Of a stretch of 11,139 bases of DNA, positions 1-9,700 are shown in pieces. This DNA comes from Betaproteobacteria bacterium. GTDB lineage: Bacteria > Pseudomonadota > Gammaproteobacteria > Burkholderiales > SG8-39. The notes below the pieces were generated by a model, which worked only from the letters and a program-made list of their open reading frames with translations, was not told the origin of the DNA and searched no databases. The stretch is taken from NCBI GenBank assembly GCA_009693345.1, contig SHXL01000083.1:1-11139 (forward strand), given 5' to 3'. The position numbers and the translations under genes were made by a program. Each line of letters begins with the position of its first letter. The first letter of the stretch is position 1.

Positions 1-855
1 CTCGATCTCGAGCGCAAGCTGAAGGACGCGGGCATTCCCGCAATCCAGTATGTCAGCCCCTCCATCTGGGCGTGGCGCGGCTGGCGCACTCGCCGCATTG
101 CGCGCTCGGTCACCCACCTGTTGGCCCTGTTCCCGTTCGAGCCGGCCCTGTACGAGAAAGAAGGGCTTGCGGTGACCTACGTCGGCCATCCGCTCGCCGA
201 CGTGATCCCGATGGACCCGGACAAGGCCAAGGCGCGCACCGATTTGCGTGTGCCGGCCGGCAGCCGCGTGGTGGCGCTGCTCCCTGGCAGCCGGCGCTCG
301 GAATTGCATTACATGGCGGACCTGTTCGTGCTCACGGCGCGCCGCCTGCTGCAGGACCTGCCCGACGCGTATTTTGTCTGTCCCACCGCCTCGCGCGCGA
401 CGCGCGAGATGTTCGAAGCGGCATTGCGCCGCCACGACGCGAAAAACCTGCCCCTGACGCTGCTCTTCGGGCATTCGCACGAAGCGCTTGCCGCCGCTGA
501 CATCGCCCTGGTGGCGAGCGGCACGGCGACGCTGGAGACCGCGTTGTTCAAGACGCCCATGGTCATCGCCTACAAGCAGTCGCCGTTCACCTGGGCGCTG
601 ATGCGCAGGATGCTCTACCTGCCTTGCATCGGCCTGCCGAACATCCTCGCGGCAGAGCAGGTGGTGCCGGAATTCGTGCAGGAAAACGCCACCCCGGGAA
701 ACCTCGCCAATGCGCTGCTCGAACTATTGCACGATGCGGGCACGCAGCGCAGGCAAGTCGCGAAGTTCCACGAGATCCACGCCACCTTGCGGCAGAACAC
801 CGCGCAGAAGGCCGCGGATGTGGTGCTGGCGGTTCTGGATGCGGGCCGGAGCTAA
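1..855 (+). CDS. lpxB: Lipid-A-disaccharide synthase, 5'-truncated by window edge
   Basis: LpxB is a peripheral inner-membrane GT-B glycosyltransferase (family GT19). It joins UDP-2,3-diacylglucosamine and lipid X to make the disaccharide 1-phosphate of lipid A. The frame is open from base 1 and gives 284 residues before TAA. The family is about 380 residues long, so roughly 95-100 N-terminal residues lie upstream of the window. Visible hallmarks are YVSPSIWAW (residues 17-25 of the visible part), the GHPLAD segment, the nucleotide-sugar-binding LLPGSRRSEL segment, the SGTATLETAL segment of the C-terminal Rossmann lobe, and the late GLPNILA motif. Its last 17 bases overlap the start of rnhB in another frame, typical of the lpxA-lpxB-rnhB operon of betaproteobacteria. 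Identification is secure; only the start is missing. Confidence 0.96.
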   Translation, partial: LDLERKLKDAGIPAIQYVSPSIWAWRGWRTRRIARSVTHLLALFPFEPALYEKEGLAVTYVGHPLADVIPMDPDKAKARTDLRVPAGSRVVALLPGSRRSELHYMADLFVLTARRLLQDLPDAYFVCPTASRATREMFEAALRRHDAKNLPLTLLFGHSHEALAAADIALVASGTATLETALFKTPMVIAYKQSPFTWALMRRMLYLPCIGLPNILAAEQVVPEFVQENATPGNLANALLELLHDAGTQRRQVAKFHEIHATLRQNTAQKAADVVLAVLDAGRS

Positions 856-1417
856 CGTATGCGGAGTCGATGAAGCGGGGCGAGGCCCGCTGGCAGGGCC
901 TGTTTATGCCGCCGCAGTCGTTCTGGACGCGGGCAAGCCGATCGAAGGGCTGAAAGATTCGAAGCTCTTGAGCGCTTCACGACGGGAAATTCTGTCTGTA
1001 TCGATTCGCGAACGCGCCTTGGCCTATTCGGTGGCGCACGCTACCGTCGAAGAGATAGACAGCCTCAACATTCTGCAGGCCACGATGCTCGCCATGCAAC
1101 GTGCCGTGGAAGGCCTGGGCATGCTGCCCGACGAGGCCTGGATCGACGGCAACCGCTGCCCCGCGCTGTCCTGCCGGACGCGTGCCATCGTGCGCGGGGA
1201 CAGGCTGCATGCGGTGATCTCGGCGGCCTCCATCCTCGCCAAGACCGAGCGCGACGCGGAAATGCGCCGCATGCACGAGCGCTATCCGCAATATTGTTTC
1301 GGCCGGCACAAGGGATATCCGACGCCGGAACACCTTGTGCTCCTGGAGCGCTACGGGCCGAGCGAGATCCACCGGCGCAGCTTCGCGCCGGTACGCCGGC
1401 TTCTCGGGCGCAGATGA
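839..1417 (+). CDS. rnhB: Ribonuclease HII
   Basis: RNase HII cuts the RNA strand of RNA-DNA hybrids and starts removal of single ribonucleotides from DNA, using metal ions. The 192-residue product is a normal length. GVDEAGRGPLAGPV begins at residue 9 and supplies the first two acidic catalytic residues (D11, E12). The WIDGN motif supplies D103, and the RGDRLHAVISAASILAK region supplies D121, so all four expected carboxylates are present. The C-terminal segment with HKGYPTPEH is also typical of type 2 enzymes. I chose ATG 839 because it puts the catalytic DE at the usual distance from the N-terminus. The open frame extends further upstream, but that part only shadows lpxB. The start lies inside lpxB (17-base overlap) and the end overlaps the next gene as ATGA, so translational coupling is likely. 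Confidence 0.96.
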   Translation: MRAGANVCGVDEAGRGPLAGPVYAAAVVLDAGKPIEGLKDSKLLSASRREILSVSIRERALAYSVAHATVEEIDSLNILQATMLAMQRAVEGLGMLPDEAWIDGNRCPALSCRTRAIVRGDRLHAVISAASILAKTERDAEMRRMHERYPQYCFGRHKGYPTPEHLVLLERYGPSEIHRRSFAPVRRLLGRR

Positions 1418-2190
1418 CGTTCATCTCCTCGCGCGACAACCCGCGCGTGCGTCGCTGGCGGGAACTGACGCGCGACGCACGTGCGCGCCGCAAGCAGCAT
1501 CGCGCGATGATCGAGGGCGAAAACCTGATTTCAGCCTTTCTCCAGTCCGGAGGGAAAGTCGAAAGCCTGATGCTCAGCAAGACCGCTTCGGGCCGGCCGG
1601 AATTGATGGCATTGGCGAAACTAGGCGGAAAATCCTCGACGGTGCTCGCCGATGCGGTTTTCCGTTCGATCGTCGATGCTGAAGCGCCTGCCGGCATCGC
1701 CGCCGAGATCGCCATTCCGCTGGGCGCGCAGGATTTGAAGACAGCCAACGCCTGCCTGTTGCTCGATGCCGTTCAGGATTCCGGCAACGTGGGAACCATC
1801 CTGCGCAGTGCCACTGCATTCGGAATCCGCCACGCGGTGCTCGGCAAGGGATGTGCCGATGCCTGGTCGCCGAAAGTGTTGCGCGCAGCGGCGGGCGCGC
1901 ATTTTTCCCTCCAGATCACGGAAGATGCGGAGCTTGTCGGGAAAATAAGAGAATTTTCCGGGAAAATCGTCTGCACAGTACCGCGCGGCGGCGTGCTCCT
2001 TTCGAACGCCGACCTTTCCGGACGGATCGGCTGGATCTTCGGCGCCGAAGGGCGGGGCGTGAGCGAGGCACTCGCTGCATGCGCGTCGCTTAAGATATCC
2101 ATCCCGATGCAGGGCGGAACCGAATCGCTGAATGTCGCGGCCGCCGCCGCGATCTGTTTTTACGAACGCTCGAGGAGAGCGGGGCCATGA
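1414..2190 (+). CDS. TrmH/SpoU-family RNA 2'-O-methyltransferase
   Basis: The product is a SPOUT-class, SAM-dependent RNA methyltransferase of 258 residues. The N-terminal ~95 residues look like the SpoU substrate-binding domain (SSRDNPRVRRW near the start, then HRAMIEGENLI around 29-39). The catalytic part carries the three SpoU motifs: QDSGNVGTILR (121-131), with the asparagine and arginine of motif 1; IFGAEGRGV (208-216), with the motif 2 glutamate E212; and IPMQGGTESLNVAAAAAI (230-247), motif 3 with the trefoil-knot SLN. Members usually methylate 23S rRNA or tRNA ribose, but the exact target cannot be read here, so no symbol is given. ATG 1414 overlaps the rnhB stop as ATGA. The longer open frame upstream shadows rnhB. 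The gene carries the next gene's Shine-Dalgarno (GAGGAG, 2172-2177) in its own 3' end. Confidence 0.93.
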   Translation: MTFISSRDNPRVRRWRELTRDARARRKQHRAMIEGENLISAFLQSGGKVESLMLSKTASGRPELMALAKLGGKSSTVLADAVFRSIVDAEAPAGIAAEIAIPLGAQDLKTANACLLLDAVQDSGNVGTILRSATAFGIRHAVLGKGCADAWSPKVLRAAAGAHFSLQITEDAELVGKIREFSGKIVCTVPRGGVLLSNADLSGRIGWIFGAEGRGVSEALAACASLKISIPMQGGTESLNVAAAAAICFYERSRRAGP

Positions 2191-3002
2191 ATCTGCGCAA
2201 GGGCGTTCGTTTGGCCTGGTTCCTGGCTTGCCTCGCGTTGCTGGCGCCGCCCACGCCGGCGCAGCAGTATTCGGCGAAGCCGGTCCGCCCCGGATGGCTA
2301 CACGGTGCTGCTCACCACCTCGGGCTTCATGTGCAATCCCAGCCTGTACAAGGATCCCGGCTACGATCCGTTAGGTATTTCGCCCCGGTGACCGTGGTCG
2401 GAAATTCCGCCACCATCGTCGCGCGACATCCGAGCCTGCCGCTGAATTCGATGCGCGACATCGAGCAGCTGGCGCGCACGTCGCCAGTCGACTATGCAAC
2501 GCCCGGCATCGGTCTCGCGGGGCATCTGTCCGGCGAGCTGTTCAAGACGCTGGCGAAAATCGACATGCAGGCGATTCCGTTCACCGGAGCGGGGCCTGCC
2601 ATCGCCGCACTGCTCTCGGGCCAGGTGAAACTCGGTTTCGTGGCCATGCCCTCCACCGTGCCACACATCAAGGCAGGCAGGCTGGTGGCGATTGCAGTCA
2701 CCAGTCCGCAGCGCCTCGCGGCGCTGCCCGAGGTGCCGACGGTGGCGGAGTCCGGCTACCCGGGATTCCAGGTGGACAACATGTACGGGGTCCTCGTTCC
2801 GGCCGGAACGCATGCGGGAGTGGTGCGCAAGCTGCATGCCGACATCGCGCAGGTGTTGCAGCAGCCAGAGGTGCGCGCGGTGCTTGCCGCGGCGGCGATA
2901 GACGTCATCGGCAATACGCCCGAGGAATTCGCGCGCTATATCCAGGACGAATACGCCAAGTGGGCCAGGTTGCTGAAGGTATCCGGCACGCAGGTGCTGT
3001 AG
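2187..3002 (+). CDS. Degenerate TctC/Bug-family periplasmic binding protein (internal deletion, frame restored)
   Basis: This is a 271-residue open frame of the tripartite tricarboxylate transporter receptor (Bug/TctC) family, periplasmic proteins that bind organic acids. Residues 1-26 form a signal peptide and residues 27-34 (QQYSAKPVR region) are the usual mature start. From residue 64 on the protein is canonical: YFAPVTVVG, VDYATPG, GHLSGELFK, PFTGAGPA, LPEVPTVAESG and a typical C-terminus. Residues 35-62 do not fit. The same DNA read one base later (from 2290) encodes the missing family segment PDGYTVLLTTSG...NPSLYKDPGYDP. About 50 codons between KPVR and PDGYT are therefore gone with a frame change, and a one-base loss near 2371-2373 restores the frame. 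Family length is about 320-330 residues. The ATG overlaps the methyltransferase stop (ATGA), with GAGGAG 9 bases upstream. It is probably non-functional; a sequencing artefact is the alternative. Confidence 0.85.
   Translation: MNLRKGVRLAWFLACLALLAPPTPAQQYSAKPVRPGWLHGAAHHLGLHVQSQPVQGSRLRSVRYFAPVTVVGNSATIVARHPSLPLNSMRDIEQLARTSPVDYATPGIGLAGHLSGELFKTLAKIDMQAIPFTGAGPAIAALLSGQVKLGFVAMPSTVPHIKAGRLVAIAVTSPQRLAALPEVPTVAESGYPGFQVDNMYGVLVPAGTHAGVVRKLHADIAQVLQQPEVRAVLAAAAIDVIGNTPEEFARYIQDEYAKWARLLKVSGTQVL
2289..2375 (+). other. Out-of-frame segment inside the TctC-like gene
   Basis: This stretch is read in frame 0 by the open frame and gives an unfamiliar, histidine- and arginine-containing sequence. 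Read from 2290 in frame +1 it gives the conserved TctC segment that starts with PDGYT and ends at DPGYDP (2365-2370 encodes the last DP), then reaches a TGA within a few codons. The left edge coincides with a CCGCC/CCCGG run, which would suit a microhomology deletion. The right edge needs one extra base between the GATCCG and AGGTATTTC elements to rejoin the frame encoding FAPV. Both edges are read directly from the sequence; the ancestral state is inferred from the family consensus. Confidence 0.8.
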
Positions 3003-3028
3003 TCGCGGTACACTCGCACACTTTTCAC

Positions 3029-3036
3029 GGAGGAGG
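3029..3036 (+). promoter_or_regulatory. Strong Shine-Dalgarno of the TAXI binding protein gene
   Basis: GGAGGAGG lies 5 bases before ATG 3042. It is a near-complete anti-16S match and by far the strongest ribosome binding site in the window. It fixes this start and suggests that the binding protein is made in larger amounts than its permease, as is usual for periplasmic receptors. Confidence 0.85.
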
Positions 3037-3041
3037 AAAGA

Positions 3042-4055
3042 ATGTCGAAATTGCGCTTTGTGATTGCCGCAGCGGTCCTGGCGATCGCGGCATCCCCCGC
3101 AATCGCCGATTTCAACGACAAGAACCCGATCACCGTCACGGTCACCGGGGCGACGCCCGACGGTTACCCGCGCACGATGGTCGAGGGCCTGAACGCGGTG
3201 GTGCGCGACGCCTACCCCGGTTCGTCCGTATCGTTCATGCCGAATTCGCCGGGCGGCGGCGTGCTTGCCATCGCCGACGGCAAGGCCAACTTTACGGCGA
3301 CCGCGACCGGCACCGAAGTCCGGCTCGCCAACGAAGGAAAATCCCCGTACTCCGCGCCGCTGAAGGGGAAATTCAGCTTTGCGATGATGCTTTACAACGT
3401 CCAGTACATCCATGTGCTGATGACCAAGGCATGGGCCGATGCAAACGGCATCAAGTCATTCGCGGACATCGCCGCCAAGAAACCCAGGCTGCGTCTCGCG
3501 ATCAACCGACCGGACAATCCGCAGACCACCATCGGCGGGCCGTACGAAATGATGAAGGCGCACGGATTCACCATCGACGACATTCAGAAATGGGGCGGCA
3601 GCTACGTGCTCGGCAACAGCACCATCGGGCTCAACGCGATACTCGACGACAAGGCAGACGTGTTCATGAACGTGCGTAACCTGGGCGACTCGCTGATAAA
3701 GGACGTCGCGAGCAAGCGCCCACTGATGTGGATCGACGACGATCCCGCCAAGACCAAGCAGGCCGCTGACGTGTTCAATTTTCGCGTCGGCACGGTGACC
3801 AAGGACGACTATCCATTCCTGGACAAGAGCTATCCCACGATCCGGCAGTGGGTCGCGCTGCTCGTCGGCGCGCACACCTCCGACGAGATGGTGTACAAGT
3901 ATGTCAAGGCGATCGGCGACAATCAGGACCGGGTGCAGAAGATCGGTGGCTCCCTGAAAGGGTTTACCACCGCCGGCATGACGGAGAATCCGGCTGCGCT
4001 GCCGGTCCATCCGGGCGCTTTGCGCTATTACAAGGAAAAGGGGCTGCTGAAGTAG
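3042..4055 (+). CDS. TAXI-family TRAP transporter solute-binding protein
   Basis: The 337-residue product begins with a clear signal peptide (SKLRFVIAAAVLAIAASPAIA, likely cleavage after residue 22). The mature part resembles TAXI (TRAP-associated extracytoplasmic immunogenic) receptors, which deliver solute to fused DctQM-type permeases. Supporting features are the early TVTVTGATPDGYPRT strand region, GGGVLAIADGKANFTAT (a version of the TAXI segment that follows the glycine loop), LRLAINRPDNPQTTIGG, a GLNAILDDKADVFMN segment, and a C-terminal helix region with KSYPTIRQWVALLVGAHTS. The canonical N-terminal GG-T-YY-xGG loop of many TAXI proteins is not obvious, so it may be a divergent subgroup. 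The permease gene follows after 9 bases, which supports a TRAP role. The substrate cannot be predicted; TAXI systems generally take up organic acids or amino acids. Confidence 0.85.
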   Translation: MSKLRFVIAAAVLAIAASPAIADFNDKNPITVTVTGATPDGYPRTMVEGLNAVVRDAYPGSSVSFMPNSPGGGVLAIADGKANFTATATGTEVRLANEGKSPYSAPLKGKFSFAMMLYNVQYIHVLMTKAWADANGIKSFADIAAKKPRLRLAINRPDNPQTTIGGPYEMMKAHGFTIDDIQKWGGSYVLGNSTIGLNAILDDKADVFMNVRNLGDSLIKDVASKRPLMWIDDDPAKTKQAADVFNFRVGTVTKDDYPFLDKSYPTIRQWVALLVGAHTSDEMVYKYVKAIGDNQDRVQKIGGSLKGFTTAGMTENPAALPVHPGALRYYKEKGLLK

Positions 4056-4064
4056 GGCATTATT

Positions 4065-6032
4065 TTGCGTTTCCTGCGCGAAGGCGGCAGGCACCGTCCG
4101 GGCGGCGCCTGGGCGGTGCTGATCTCCACCGGCTCGGTGGCGGCCGCGCTCTACGTCCTCTGGGTGAGCGCCCTCGCCACGGTCGTCGGCGACCTGGCGC
4201 TGCGCGCCGCTGCCGAAATCCCGCAGGCCGGCCTGCCGCACGGAGCGCTCGAAGCATTCGGTATCTGGGCACGCGCGTTTACCGCTAATTTCCATCTCGA
4301 CATCGCGATCTTCATCGCGATCACGTTTCCCGTGGCATTTCTGACGACGACATCCAGACCGGAGCGCAAGGCACTCGCCTGGACCGATATCGCTCTTGCA
4401 TGCCTGTCGTTCGCCGTCGCGCTCTACTACATCGTCCTGGATGACCGCTTCCTGCACTGGAGCCGCGGTTTTTCCCAGCCCACCCTCGCGGACACGGTGG
4501 TGGGCTTCACGCTGGTCGCCCTGGTGATCGAGCTGTGCCGGCGCTGCACCGGATGGGGCCTGACCACTCTGGTCCTCGTGCTGCTGGGATTCACCTTCTT
4601 CGGCCAATACATGCCTGGACCGCTCAAGCACGAGAACTTCAGCGTCAATTACTTCATCGAGATGATGACGGTGATGCCGGTCGGGATCTTCGGCTCGCCG
4701 ATCGAAGTGGCGGCAACCTACGCCTTCTTGTTCGTCCTGTTCGGCAATTTCTTTGAACGGGCGGGCGGCGGCCTGCTGTTCTTCGAGGTGGCGAGCGCCA
4801 TCACCGGGCGCATGGTCGGCGGTGCTGCCAAGGCCTGCGTGACCGCCAGCGGACTCTACGGCTCGGTCTCCGGCAGCCCCACTGCCGACGTCGCCACCAC
4901 CGGGCCGCTCACCATTCCGATCATGATGAAGACGGGGATTCCGGCCGCGCGCGCCGCGGCGATCGAGGCAACCGCGTCGAGCGGGGGCGCGATGCTGCCG
5001 CCGGTGATGGGCGCCGTCGCGTTCATCATGTCCGATATCACCGGCATCCCCTATGCCACGATTGCGCTCGCCTCGCTGCTGCCAGCGCTCCTTTACTACC
5101 TGGCGATCTACATCCTGGTGCACAACGAGGCGGTTCGCAACGACGAGGCGCCCATGCCCGAGGAGCAGATCGTGCCTCTTCACAGGGCCGTTGTGCGCGG
5201 CTGGCGCCACCTGCTGCCGCTTGGCGCGCTAATCGCCCTGCTGATGATGGGCTATACGCCCGCCTACGTGGCTGCCGGTTCTACCGCCGCGGTGATCGTG
5301 CTGAGCTGGTTCTGGCCCGATAGCGCGATCGGGCCGCGCGGCTTCGTTCGGGTATGCACCGATACCATCACGCAGCTGGTACCACTGGTGGGCGCCGTAG
5401 CGGCGGCTGGTATCGTCATCGGCGCCATTGAGATCAGCGCGCTCGCGGGAAAATTCACGCTCCTGATCAACTACCTGGCTTTCGGCATGCTCGTGCCGAC
5501 GCTGATTCTCGCCGCCATGTTGCTGGTGCTCCTCGGCATGGGCATGCCGACGCCAGCGGTGTACATCACCGGTGCTGCGCTGCTTGCACCCGTGCTGCGC
5601 CAGCAATTCAACCTGCCCGAGATGCAGGTGCACTTGTTCATGCTCTATTTCGCCTGCCTGTCCGCGATCACGCCTCCGGTGGCGGTGGCGAATTTCGCCG
5701 CGGCCGCCATTGCAGGCACCAATCCGATGGCGCTCGGCCCGTATGCGGTCAAGCTGGCGGTGGGCGGCTTCGTGCTGCCGTTCTTCTTCCTGTTCAATCC
5801 CGGCCTCAACATGCAGGGCGGTATTGTCAATGTCGCCACTGCACTGTTCTTCGGCGCGGCGATGGTCACCTTCGCGTCGTTTGCACTTCATGGGCTGGTC
5901 GGCAAGTACACGATCAGGTGGCCGCTGCGGCTGATCCTGGCGGCCTGCACCGTCGCCGCTATCGTGCCGCGCATCGAGTATCAATTGGCTGCGACCGTCC
6001 TCGGCGCGTTGGTCCTCGCCATCAGGCGATAG
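4065..6032 (+). CDS. TRAP transporter fused permease (4TM + 12TM, DctQM type)
   Basis: The product is a 655-residue inner-membrane protein, hydrophobic nearly throughout. It fuses the small (DctQ-like) and large (DctM-like) TRAP subunits, as is usual for TAXI systems. Residues ~16-180 hold the small-subunit-like helices. The DctM core follows, with GSVSGSPTADVATTGPLTIP (266-285), ASSGGAMLPPVMGAVAFIM (304-322), a second-half GMGMPTPAVYITGAALLAP (491-509) and ACLSAITPPVAVANFAAAA (530-548). These paired motifs are the two inverted-topology transport repeats. The system uses an ion gradient, normally sodium, and not ATP. The start is TTG 4065, ten bases after the receptor stop, with AGGG about 8 bases upstream; no ATG gives a better fit to the N-terminus. 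The gene ends 13 bases before the convergent ppsR stop, with no convincing terminator between. Confidence 0.92.
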   Translation: MRFLREGGRHRPGGAWAVLISTGSVAAALYVLWVSALATVVGDLALRAAAEIPQAGLPHGALEAFGIWARAFTANFHLDIAIFIAITFPVAFLTTTSRPERKALAWTDIALACLSFAVALYYIVLDDRFLHWSRGFSQPTLADTVVGFTLVALVIELCRRCTGWGLTTLVLVLLGFTFFGQYMPGPLKHENFSVNYFIEMMTVMPVGIFGSPIEVAATYAFLFVLFGNFFERAGGGLLFFEVASAITGRMVGGAAKACVTASGLYGSVSGSPTADVATTGPLTIPIMMKTGIPAARAAAIEATASSGGAMLPPVMGAVAFIMSDITGIPYATIALASLLPALLYYLAIYILVHNEAVRNDEAPMPEEQIVPLHRAVVRGWRHLLPLGALIALLMMGYTPAYVAAGSTAAVIVLSWFWPDSAIGPRGFVRVCTDTITQLVPLVGAVAAAGIVIGAIEISALAGKFTLLINYLAFGMLVPTLILAAMLLVLLGMGMPTPAVYITGAALLAPVLRQQFNLPEMQVHLFMLYFACLSAITPPVAVANFAAAAIAGTNPMALGPYAVKLAVGGFVLPFFFLFNPGLNMQGGIVNVATALFFGAAMVTFASFALHGLVGKYTIRWPLRLILAACTVAAIVPRIEYQLAATVLGALVLAIRR

Positions 6033-6045
6033 GGAATTCCGGTTC

Positions 6046-6870
6046 CTAGTAAATGTGCCGTTCGAGCCTGAGCTCGCGCAGGATCGTGGTGGCGATTTCC
6101 TCGATTGATTTCGCGGTGGAATTGATCCAATGGATGCCCTCGCGCCGCATCAGACTCTCCGCCTGGGCAACTTCGAGGCGGCAGTTGGCAGGGTCGGCGT
6201 ACTGGCTGTTCGGGCGGCGCTCGCGCCGGATCTCGTGCAACCGCTCCGCCGCGATGGTGAGGCCGTAGAGCTTCTTCTTGAAACCGCGCAGCGCCTCGGG
6301 CAACTCGTCCCTGGAGAAATCCTCCGGGATCAGCGGGTAGTTTGCGGCCTTGACGCCGAACTGCAGCGCCAGGTAGAGGCTGGTGGGGGTCTTGCCGCTG
6401 CGCGACACGCCCACCAGGATGACGTCGGCCTCGCCCAGATCGCGGTGCGAGGCGCCGTCGTCGTGCGCCATCGAGAAATTGATCGCCTCGATGCGCTGCT
6501 TGTATTCCTGCTTGTCCATCGCGCTGTGCGAACGGCCGATGGTGTGGTTCGACTTCACGCCGAGGCCCTCCTCGAGCGGGCCGATGAAGGCCCCGAACAG
6601 GTCCACGAACAGCGCATTCGCGCCGCGCACGACCTCACGCACGTCGCCGTTCACCAGGGTCGAGAACACGATCGGCCGGCCATTGTCGCGCAGCGACTCC
6701 CGCTCGATGCGCTCCAGGCAATCGTGGGCCTTGTCGACGCTGTCGACGAACGGCAGGGTCACCTGGTCGAACTCCATGCCCTCGAATTGGGTGAGCAGGC
6801 TGTGTCCCAGCATCTGCGCCGTGATGCCGGTGCCGTCGGAGACAAAGAACACGGTGCGACGCTGCGGCAT
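6046..6870 (-). CDS. ppsR: PEP synthase regulatory protein (bifunctional kinase/pyrophosphorylase, DUF299)
   Basis: PpsR controls PEP synthase. As shown for the E. coli protein, it inactivates the enzyme by ADP-dependent phosphorylation of a threonine next to the catalytic histidine, and reactivates it by phosphate-dependent removal of that group. The 274-residue product matches the family's usual ~275. Visible marks are FFVSDGTGITA (8-18) at the N-terminus, HTIGRSHSAM (109-118), the nucleotide-binding P-loop GVSRSGKT (154-161), then PTSLYLA, YPLIPED and the C-terminal INSTAKSIEEIA. ATG at 6870 gives the standard N-terminus; the frame stays open far upstream, but that part lies antisense to ppsA. 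It is divergent from its target gene ppsA, with 21 bases between the start codons. Its tail faces the TRAP permease. Confidence 0.96.
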   Translation of the reverse strand: MPQRRTVFFVSDGTGITAQMLGHSLLTQFEGMEFDQVTLPFVDSVDKAHDCLERIERESLRDNGRPIVFSTLVNGDVREVVRGANALFVDLFGAFIGPLEEGLGVKSNHTIGRSHSAMDKQEYKQRIEAINFSMAHDDGASHRDLGEADVILVGVSRSGKTPTSLYLALQFGVKAANYPLIPEDFSRDELPEALRGFKKKLYGLTIAAERLHEIRRERRPNSQYADPANCRLEVAQAESLMRREGIHWINSTAKSIEEIATTILRELRLERHIY

Positions 6871-6876
6871 GGCGGA

Positions 6877-6882
6877 TAAAAT
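6877..6882 (+). promoter_or_regulatory. Possible -10 element of ppsA
   Basis: TAAAAT lies in the 21-base gap between the ppsR and ppsA start codons and differs from TATAAT at one position. Seventeen bases upstream, inside the ppsR coding region, is GTGCGA (6854-6859), which matches TTGACA at only 3 of 6 positions. Transcription from here would start near 6889, only a few bases before ATG 6892, and would make an almost leaderless mRNA. This is inference from spacing and consensus alone. Confidence 0.35.
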
Positions 6883-6891
6883 ACCAAGGAA

Positions 6892-9336
<2,445 letters not shown>

Positions 9337-9700
9337 GCTTGCCCTTGGCAAGCGCGATCTGGATTTTGATGCGCCCTTTGGTGAAATGCAGGTCGAGCGG
9401 GATCAGGGTATAGCCGCGCTGCTCCACCTTGCCCACCAGGCGCCGGATTTCCTCGCCATGCATGAGGAGCTTGCGGGTGCGCGTCGGGTCCGGGGTGACA
9501 TGGGTCGAGGCGCTGCCGAGCGGGCTGATATGCGCCCCCAGCAGCCAGAGCGCGCCCTTGTCGACGATCACGTAGGCATCGCTGATCTGCGCACGGCCGG
9601 CGCGGATCGCCTTGACCTCCCAGCCGTCGAGCACCAGACCCGCCTCATAGCGATCCTCGACGAAGTAATCGTGGAAGGCTTTGCGGTTTTCGGCGATCGA

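Noticed and set aside
710..838. Upstream extension of the rnhB frame
   Set aside because: It lies wholly inside lpxB in another frame and adds sequence absent from RNase HII proteins. ATG 839 gives the normal N-terminus.
3009..3014. TACACT as a -10 element for the TAXI gene
   Set aside because: It fits TATAAT at 4 of 6 positions and is well placed, but no -35 is visible at 15-18 bases upstream. A dedicated promoter cannot be supported.
2361..3413. 350-codon minus-strand open frame opposite the TctC and TAXI genes
   Set aside because: It spans two unrelated real genes on the other strand and shows no family signature.
3456..5210. 584-codon open frame on the minus strand opposite the TRAP receptor and permease
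   Set aside because: Its product is rich in R, H, G and D with no domain pattern, the usual shadow of a G+C-rich gene. The plus strand encodes clear TRAP motifs over the same span.
6030..6050. Possible bidirectional terminator between the permease and ppsR stops (GGAA...TTCC around 6034-6046)
   Set aside because: Only a 4-base pairing with a 6-base loop and no U-run on either strand; too weak to call.
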